Shown here piece after piece: positions 13,096 through 13,980 of a stretch of 13,980 bases of DNA. Where the stretch lies: the NCBI GenBank assembly GCA_023256455.1, contig JAGDXN010000090.1:1-13980 (forward strand), read 5' to 3'. The notes under the pieces were generated by a model, which was given only the letters and a program-made list of their open reading frames with translations, did no database searches and had not been told where the DNA came from. A program made the translations under genes and the position numbers. Source of the stretch: Cuniculiplasma sp. (GTDB lineage Archaea; Thermoplasmatota; Thermoplasmata; Thermoplasmatales; Thermoplasmataceae). Position 1 is the stretch's first letter; every line of letters starts with the position of its first letter.

Positions 13096-13934
13096 TTAAA
13101 TTTCTTCTTGCCTATGTATTTATGACCTCCTCATCATATTTTTTTGCGAAAAACGGCCTCTTATATTCATCCCCCATATTTTTCATGGCTTTGCGTTATG
13201 CCATATCTGCAGCAATTTTGATTCCCTTTGTAAGGAAAATTCAGATAAACAGGGATATTCTCATTTTATCCTTGCTGACAACAACCAGTACCATATTCTG
13301 GTCTGTTGGCCTGTTATATGTTTCCCCTGCCCAGTCATCTGTCCTTAGCTATTCCATGCCACTCTTTTCCCTTCCCCTCGCCTTTCTTATTGTAAGGGAA
13401 AAGCCAACAAAATATGAACTTACAGGAATTGGAGTTGGCTTTGCAGGTGTTGTGGTATACGGAATTCCCCTGATGGGCGGATTTACAATGCTTGGAATGA
13501 TTCTCACAATCATCAACGCATTCTTCTGGGCATCCTTTACAGTATATTACAGAAAGATGAGGGATGCCGATCCCATTGCCATAAACTCCTCTCAATTTCT
13601 TATTGGATCTGGAATAATGCTACTCCTTTCCTTCCCAGGATTTTATTTCACATTCAGCACAGCTTTCCTCATAGATCTCCTGTGGATGGCAACATTCGGT
13701 GGAGCCTTTTCATTCCTGGCATGGAACTATCTCATAAAGGTTTCATCCGTAAACAGAGTAACCGTACTGGCATTTTCAGTGCCCATATTTACCACAGTTC
13801 TTGAAGCCGTCATAAGCATGGCCATACCGGAAACCCTATTCATAATAGGCATTGCAATGATGTTTGTTGGAATTTACATTTCAAGGCTCACAGAAGGAAT
13901 AAATGTGGTCGACAAGGCCGAAGAAGCAAATTGA
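13086..13934 (+). CDS. EamA/DMT-family permease
   Basis: Drug/metabolite transporter superfamily membrane protein of 282 residues with about ten hydrophobic segments arranged as two EamA repeats. The first repeat starts FLLAYVFMTSSSYFFAKNGL, with a basic MKELK N-terminus inside the cell, and includes the AxRYxxxAxxL-like ALRYAISAAILIP (about 35-47) and the SPAQSSVLSYSMPLFSLPLAFLIVREKPT segment (80-108), the most diagnostic EamA stretch. This leads to GIGVGFAGVVVYG. The second repeat begins near GMILTIINAFFWASFTVYYRKM, with SVNRVTVLAFSVPIFTTVLEAVI (about 224-246) repeating the pattern. It probably exports amino acids or other metabolites; the substrate is not predictable. It lies 102 bases after the MFS gene and has its own TATA-like box. 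Confidence 0.9.
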   Translation: MKELKFLLAYVFMTSSSYFFAKNGLLYSSPIFFMALRYAISAAILIPFVRKIQINRDILILSLLTTTSTIFWSVGLLYVSPAQSSVLSYSMPLFSLPLAFLIVREKPTKYELTGIGVGFAGVVVYGIPLMGGFTMLGMILTIINAFFWASFTVYYRKMRDADPIAINSSQFLIGSGIMLLLSFPGFYFTFSTAFLIDLLWMATFGGAFSFLAWNYLIKVSSVNRVTVLAFSVPIFTTVLEAVISMAIPETLFIIGIAMMFVGIYISRLTEGINVVDKAEEAN

Positions 13935-13980
13935 AAATCTTTAATTCAGACATGGGGGATTTGGATCGTGGCGACTCATC
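13935..13980. other. right-edge sequence after the permease
   Basis: 46 bases remain. On the minus strand one frame could be the end of a convergent gene, for example one closing at plus-strand 13947-13949 or 13951-13953, but three frames are possible and the piece is too short to identify. Confidence 0.15.

Noticed and set aside
13945..13980. C/D-box guide RNA on the minus strand at the right edge (GATGA and CTGA motifs)
   Set aside because: Only two short motifs are visible, no inner box pair can be seen, and the element would be cut by the window end; equally compatible with the tail of a convergent gene.

Overview
The window reads as AT-rich chromosomal DNA from an archaeon, most likely a member of the Thermoplasmatales (Ferroplasma/Cuniculiplasma-like acidophiles). 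The evidence is an isopentenyl phosphate kinase plus type II isopentenyl diphosphate isomerase pair, a ZPR1-type zinc-finger gene, a split cobalamin-independent methionine synthase, heavy use of AGA/AGG and ATA codons, TATA-like boxes about 25 bases before start codons (leaderless genes), and GGTGA-type Shine-Dalgarno sites only inside operons. The assignment rests on protein resemblance from memory; no search was run.

Layout. At the left edge is the 5' part of a tRNA-Ala(UGC) gene on the minus strand (1-55). Positions 368-2683 hold a tightly overlapping plus-strand operon: isopentenyl phosphate kinase, IPP isomerase and ZPR1. Next come separately promoted plus-strand genes: a GalE-like sugar-nucleotide epimerase (2750-3697), a membrane-anchored cupredoxin-like protein (3810-4442), and a two-gene unit of a fold-type I PLP aminotransferase and an unrecognised 205-residue protein (4486-6120). 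Positions 6266-8970 hold a compact methionine operon: methylenetetrahydrofolate reductase, a free-standing MetE N-terminal domain and a free-standing MetE catalytic domain. In front of it lies an unusually structured regulatory region (6162-6246).

Positions 8971-9640 have no intact long gene. They hold short ORFs and the remains of a zinc-ribbon/membrane gene. The right end is a transporter block: a DHA2-like MFS exporter (9641-11074), a convergent winged-helix regulator on the minus strand (11071-11709), a second MFS protein divergent from the regulator (11754-12983) and an EamA/DMT permease (13086-13934). A 44-base divergent promoter between regulator and second MFS carries a perfect 9-base inverted repeat, a natural candidate for the regulator's operator. 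The MFS exporter and the regulator end tail to tail on shared A/T tracts that could terminate both transcripts.

How the genes work together. The first operon finishes the archaeal mevalonate route (isopentenyl phosphate to IPP to DMAPP) for ether lipids. The methionine operon makes methyl-folate (or its archaeal analogue) and passes the methyl to homocysteine. The transporter block looks like a locally regulated efflux module. No CRISPR array, insertion sequence, prophage or defence system is visible. The most novel-looking items are the split methionine synthase operon with its regulatory array, the cupredoxin with a CuA-like Cys pair but no second His, and the unrecognised protein coupled to the aminotransferase.
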